Origin: Warburgia ugandensis
Taxonomy: Eukaryota > Streptophyta > Magnoliopsida > Canellales > Canellaceae
Length of the DNA stretch: 64,000 nucleotides
Reading direction: 5' to 3'
Assembly (NCBI GenBank): GCA_035236585.1
Contig: CP141139.1
Coordinates: forward strand, 34,605,217-34,669,216
A model generated the notes under the pieces. That model did no database searches. It had not been told where the DNA came from and saw only the letters and a program-made list of their open reading frames with translations. Shown here in pieces: positions 58,548 through 64,000 of this stretch; position 1 is the first letter of the stretch, and every line of letters begins with the position of its first letter. Both the position numbers and the translations under genes were made by a program.

Positions 58548-58902
58548 TGTAAACCTTTCTATTTCATGTTTACACAAATTAGAAACATATAGCGGAAGTA
58601 AGAAAAATGAAATAGATAGGAAACTTACCTCCAACCATTAGCAGCAGACTTGATGCAATCCTTTAAGAGATCTTCTTTTCAATAGCAGATGTATCTGAAA
58701 TAACTTCAGGTATCTTCTGATTCAATAGCAATGAATGATGATGGAGAGCAGGGATGTTTCATCTGCTTGAATTAGGGACCCCTTAAGAGATGATGGCTAA
58801 TGGCAGTTATCCTTCCATCAAGGATAATTGCCATGGCAGTTATGACACATGTTAATAGGATTTTTGAATCCCAAATGTTAAGGACCACAAAATATTCTAA
58901 CA
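58548..58902 (-). repeat. Copia B LTR, right copy (5' LTR in element sense)
   Basis: 355 bp, same ends as the left copy (TGTAAACC...TTCTAACA on the plus strand). The flank AGTGA pairs with GGTGA at the left end. Confidence 0.95.
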
Positions 58903-60889
58903 AGTGAATTAGATGAACTAAACGAATTGTTCAAAGATTGGAGGGATGGGTTTGCATGCCTACTCCATTATCTAAGGAACATTATATATGTACGTCCACC
59001 GTATAGGAACCAAGAAAAAGATGCATCTTTATGAAAGTGAGAGACTTATCAAGTATGGATGCCTGTTTTCGAAACCATCTAGGAAGTCAAACCCATGGAC
59101 CTCTTTTTTCTTAGGGGCTATATGATCTTGTTTAGAATGGATCAATTGCGGTCTTTCATTGACAACTCAAAGTCACTGCATAGACAAAAGGCTCTAGGAC
59201 ATACAGATATCTAAAGATTAGGTTCGTAACTTATTCATGAGGTTGAAAAGTGTTAGGCACTACCCCTACACAGTCTATGGATCAGTCTCTACTAAATGAA
59301 TCAATTACTCTATCTTAGGTGTAGAGATTTACAAATGGTCATCCTATGCATCTCTTACTTTTTGTCATAGAATGCATGAGAATTTTGGGAGGATAACAAG
59401 CTATGTATTTGAAATGAGATGCTTAAAATGCATAGAATAACAATATATTCTAGTATATAGTCTTAAAGGGTTTTTCTTGTTATATAGGGCAAGCAAGCCT
59501 CCTTTTATTAGGCATACTAAGCCAAGAACAAAATGTTAGCTTCACAATTTTTATTAGAAAATTTCCTCGTGCTATGGGAGTAGGAAAAACCACTAACTAA
59601 GATAAAAGGGTCCTTGGGAAGGAGAGCATGGCTCTTCTCATTCCCCTCTCAACCAGGAAAAGCTATATTCTACTCTACTGAAAAGACTATAGTACAAAGC
59701 AAGAAACTTATACTAGAAAGTAGGAAAGAACTTAAACTTCTATGCTACATGAGCTACTCTAAATGCTAGAAAGAGGAGAAGAGAAGAAAATTTATACATG
59801 ACTCTGCAGCCAAAAGACTGACATAAAGAATTTCATCTCCAAAAATATTCTAGAAGGGACTCCTGCATACAAAACTTGAATTAGAACTCCCGTTAGGGCA
59901 AGGTGAGAAAATATCTCACTCTTTCACCCTCAAATACAATTTTCTTAGCCTTCCTAAGGCTATGAAATCCTAAAGAGAGATTTTCAAGAGTGAATCAAAG
60001 CAACCTTCTCATGGGCATGGCACCTTGCCTTTCTCACTAAAACCCTTACCTCCTCCTAGATGGTACCCTTTTATACAGGCTTCCAATGGATAGCTCTAGC
60101 AAATCAAAGTGCGACATCTATATTTTTTTCTAGTTGCATGGGTCATATGACTGCATGAAACTTGGTCATGGTGCATGATTATTAACATGTCGCATGACAC
60201 AGGTTATGCAGTCACATGGGCACTCACCTAATAGATGACTTTCATCAGCTGCTAGAATTGTACATGGCCTCTAAATGTACGATCACATGTTTAGTTTTCA
60301 AGTCATGCAACAGTCTTATGGATTTTTCTAGAGGGGATACCTATCCAAATGATATGTTTTTCATGCCCTTGATATTACAAGGCCTTTTGGCTATGCTTCC
60401 TTTATAATTCTAAATAAATAAGATATTTTAGGAGTAAATAGAGATTGTTGTCAAGGAGATAAGGTTTTTACTAGTAATAATCAAGGAGAGCTAAATTTTG
60501 GCTTCTACAGATGCCTTCTTTGGGTGAGGGTGAGCTAATGGCTGAAGGCCAAAGCTGATTAGGACACACATTTTGTAGTTTCAATGATCATCAAAGGCCA
60601 CAATCCTCAGTTCCTTAGGCCTTTGCCCTTGTATGAACCCTCTCTTTAGTGTCGAGAATTGCTATCACCAATAACTTTGAAAAATCTAGAAACTTTTTAA
60701 AGGTTTTCCCAATATTGTCTAAGTTTTGAAAATGCATTTGAAAATTTTAAGTGACTTGTTGGACAATGATGGGTTGAAATGCTTTTGAAATCTTGAGTGG
60801 TTTGTTTGGGTTTACCAGGGCATAAAAAACTTGAAGGCCTTTAAAAACCTCAAATCTTTGATGACTTGGATTTTGGGAAGGGTCATAAG
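58903..60889. other. Unassigned DNA right of copia B
   Basis: No coding sequence recognised on either strand. It begins as the continuation of the locus interrupted at 41502. GCATG-rich inverted motifs occur at 60134-60220. It could be non-coding parts of an unrecognised element, since the same motif family returns at 62.0-62.9 kb. Confidence 0.4.
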
Positions 60890-61320
60890 AAAGGGAAAAG
60901 TGACATGGGGCTTCCCAGATGACACTTGAGTGATGCAAATTGTCCATCTAGATATGATGTTGCTTTGAGAAAGTGGCTTAGCCTTTCTAAGAAATACTTG
61001 GATTTTGTGAAGTTTCCTGAGGAACTCTTAAAGCACACCTCAAATTGGAAAAAAGTAGCCTGGGGGTTCCTACATGATACCTAAGTGTTGTATAGTCCTA
61101 AGGATCTCTCAAGATACCTTGCAGCTTTGAGAAAGTAGAATGATCTTTCCTAGCGATAATTGGATTTTGCAAGGCACATTAAGGAACTCTCAAGGTACAC
61201 TTCAGCTTGAGGAAAGTGGCCTATGGTTTCCTAGATGAGTGCTTCATAATGTCCTAAGGATCTCTCAAGATACATTGTGGCTTTGAGAAAGTTGCATGAC
61301 CTTTCTTGGAAACACTTCGA
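60890..61320. repeat. Tandem repeat of about 160 bp, nearly three diverged copies
   Basis: CCTAAGGATCTCTCAAGATAC occurs at 61091 and 61252, 161 bp apart. GCTTTGAGAAAGT occurs at about 60963, 61124 and 61283. GAGGAACTCTTAAAG (61019) and AAGGAACTCTCAAGG (61183) also match. The last copy breaks off into the next repeat block. Confidence 0.8.
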
Positions 61321-61962
61321 TCTTAAAGCTTGGACCATATATTTTAAGATTTGGAGCTTGAAATTGGATAAAAAAATTTCTCTTAAGATTTGAAACTTGA
61401 TCTCGAACTTTGATCAGAGCTTTTGACATATAAGATTTGATCTTGGATCAAATCTCTTCTCTTGATATATGAAACTTGATCTTGAAATTTGATCAATTCT
61501 TCAGAAATTTGGAAAGTTGGACTTTGATCAAATTCATTTCTTTAGATCTAAAACTTGATCTTGACCAGATCACATCCTATCTTGAGATCTAAAACCTATA
61601 CTTTGATCAGATCCTTTCTTAAGATCAAAAACTTGATCTTAGTCTTTGATCATACGCTTTCATAGGATATGAAAATTTATGTGAACTTTGATCAGATCCT
61701 TAAGATATAAAACTTTATCTTGAACTTTGATTAGATCCTTTTTTGAGATCTAAAATTATGATTGATTCTTTGCTTGAGACTCAAAACTTGATCTTGAACT
61801 TTGATCAAATCCTCTCTTGAGATCTAAAACTTTATTTAAAACTTTGATCAAATCCTCTCTTGAGGTCTAAAACTTGGATTTTGATCAAATCCTTCATTGA
61901 GATATGAAACTTGATTTTGAAATTTTGATCAGATCCTTGGAGATCTAAAAGTTGATATTTGA
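61321..61962. repeat. Minisatellite of about 45-60 bp (AAACTTGATCTTGAACTTTGATCA)
   Basis: About a dozen diverged units built from AAACTTGATCTTGAACTT, TTGATCARATCCT and TCTTRAGATCTAAAAC. The units include many GATC/TGATCA palindromes. Period and order vary, so it is an old array. Confidence 0.85.
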
Positions 61963-63126
<1,164 letters not shown>

Positions 63127-63339
63127 CTTATTACCTTGATCAACTATTGCATGTACATGTATATAGTTATAGATCCCATAATCAAGGGATGTGATAAGTT
63201 GAGGAATATGTACAAATTAGTAAGTGAATCAATGTAATGAGCTGATGGAGATATCAATCAGGAGATTTGATTTGGAACAATTGCCAATTCCGATGATGCC
63301 AAATCTTCTTAATTTTGGTTCACTAAAGATGTTTCCTAA

Positions 63340-64000
63340 TATGCCGCCACAAATGGTGCTCCCATTGAAGACACCAATCTCGAATAGAAGAAGAAGAAAT
63401 CATGACTTAACTAATGGCTTGGTAAGTATGTCTGAAGTTGGTCGTGAGTAGAAACATGCGAGACTTAAAGAGACTCATTTGCTACTTGATTCCATAGAAA
63501 GTGATAATCAATGACTGTGTATTTCATATGAGAGTGAAAAATTGGATTTGAGGACAAGTAAGTTGCACCAATGTTGTCACACAAAAGATGTAGAATGGAA
63601 GTAAAAGCTAAACCTAGTTCTTTAAGAAGATTAGTAATCCAAGCAAGTTTAACTTCCATAAATGCCACAAAGCATTATTCTATTTTAGTTGATGAGCAAG
63701 CAACAGTTCCTTGCTTTTTGGAGCAACAAGAGAAAAGATTACAATTTAGAAAGAAAACATATGCTGAAATAGAGGTGTAGTCATCACAATTACTAGCCCA
63801 ATTAGCAATAGAGTGGGTGAGAAGTTTAAGTGTCTAAGAATGGCAAAGCAATAGACCATGATGGATGATGTTTTTAAGATACCCAAGTAATCTTTTAGCT
63901 ATCATCCACTAAGTTTGAGTGGGAAGAGACATAAATTGAGCTAGTTTATTGAAAAAAATAAGCAAAATCCAATTGAGTGCAGGAAAAATATTACATGCCT
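63340..64000 (-). pseudogene. Ty1/copia element C, RNase H end of pol
   Basis: Minus strand, entering from the right edge. Segments in order: a KRLLGYLKNIIHHGLLL-like tract near 63870-63820, CSKKQGTVACSSTKIE near 63725-63680 ending in a stop, and AFMEVKLAWITNLLKELGLA (63665-63607). Then CDNIGATYLSSNPIFHSHMK (63577-63518) and the 3' end DILTKPL followed by FEIGVFNGST near 63430-63345. This is the typical copia RNase H order. The CDNIGATYLSxNPxFHSRxKH form is that of another lineage than copia B (which has YCDNSAVVFFAKN). The 3' LTR was not recognised to the left. About 63130-63339 shows nothing else. Confidence 0.85.

Larger units (their letters stand above)
41503..58902 (-). mobile_element. 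Copia B: Ty1/copia LTR retrotransposon carrying nested Tekay 2
   Basis: Two 355-bp LTRs, element-sense TGTTAGAAT...GGTTTACA, flank the element. The target duplication is GGTGA (41498-41502) versus AGTGA (58903-58907), one transition apart. The primer site TGGTATCGAAGC (58534-58545) and a polypurine tract beside the left LTR set the minus orientation. The pol order protease, integrase, RT, RNase H is that of Ty1/copia. Without Tekay 2 the element is about 7.1 kb. Pol is similar to the TNT1-94 type in general. Several stops and frameshifts make it inactive, but long open stretches remain, so it is younger than copia A. Confidence 0.92.

Overview
The window is nuclear DNA from a transposon-rich flowering plant. 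It is AT-rich and holds plant-type Ty1/copia and Ty3/gypsy elements, RTE-type LINEs and a CACTA-type DNA element, plus one intact plant cytochrome P450. I cannot name the species. I see no rRNA, tRNA, CRISPR array or bacterial-type operon. Only one gene looks intact: an intronless CYP89A-type P450 at 39408-40925 on the plus strand.

Left third (1-17.2 kb): a four-level nest of transposons. An old minus-strand copia element (copia A; gag-protease-integrase at 15.2-17.2 kb, reverse transcriptase at 1-1.18 kb) is split by a CACTA-like DNA element (1180-15222). That element holds a truncated long-LTR gypsy remnant (about 2.6-3.44 kb, continuing after 13.86 kb). The remnant is split by a complete long-LTR Tekay/Del-like gypsy element (Tekay 1, 3446-13858, minus strand, 5-bp TSD TTCAT, LTRs of 3165 and 3237 bp).

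Middle (17.2-39.3 kb): a 97-bp tandem duplication; a 5'-truncated minus-strand RTE LINE (18.09-20.51 kb); a badly decayed plus-strand Tat/Ogre-like gypsy element (21.25-24.7 kb); a plant LINE-type RNase H fragment (25.8-26.2 kb); a C-rich tract; a short-repeat cluster (28.2-29.1 kb); a solo long LTR (30858-33726); and a nearly full-length plus-strand RTE LINE with tandem 5' monomers (34.0-37.1 kb).

Gene island (39.3-41.0 kb): TATA box, telo-box-like leader, the P450 coding sequence, then a CT microsatellite directly after the stop codon.

Right third (41.5-64 kb): a 355-bp-LTR copia element (copia B, 41503-58902, minus strand) that carries near its 3' end a second complete long-LTR gypsy element (Tekay 2, 42248-52550, TSD CATGA). 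Beyond it are unannotated DNA, two tandem-repeat blocks (60.9-61.96 kb), a GA/GT compound microsatellite, and the 3' end of a third copia element (copia C, 63.34-64 kb).

The observation most worth following up is a stem-loop conserved in sequence or pairing at a similar place in all five long-LTR copies, which represent three divergent LTR families, about 0.36-0.62 kb inside the 3' end of each LTR. All coordinates of decayed elements without exact LTR or TSD ends are approximate and come from reading by eye.
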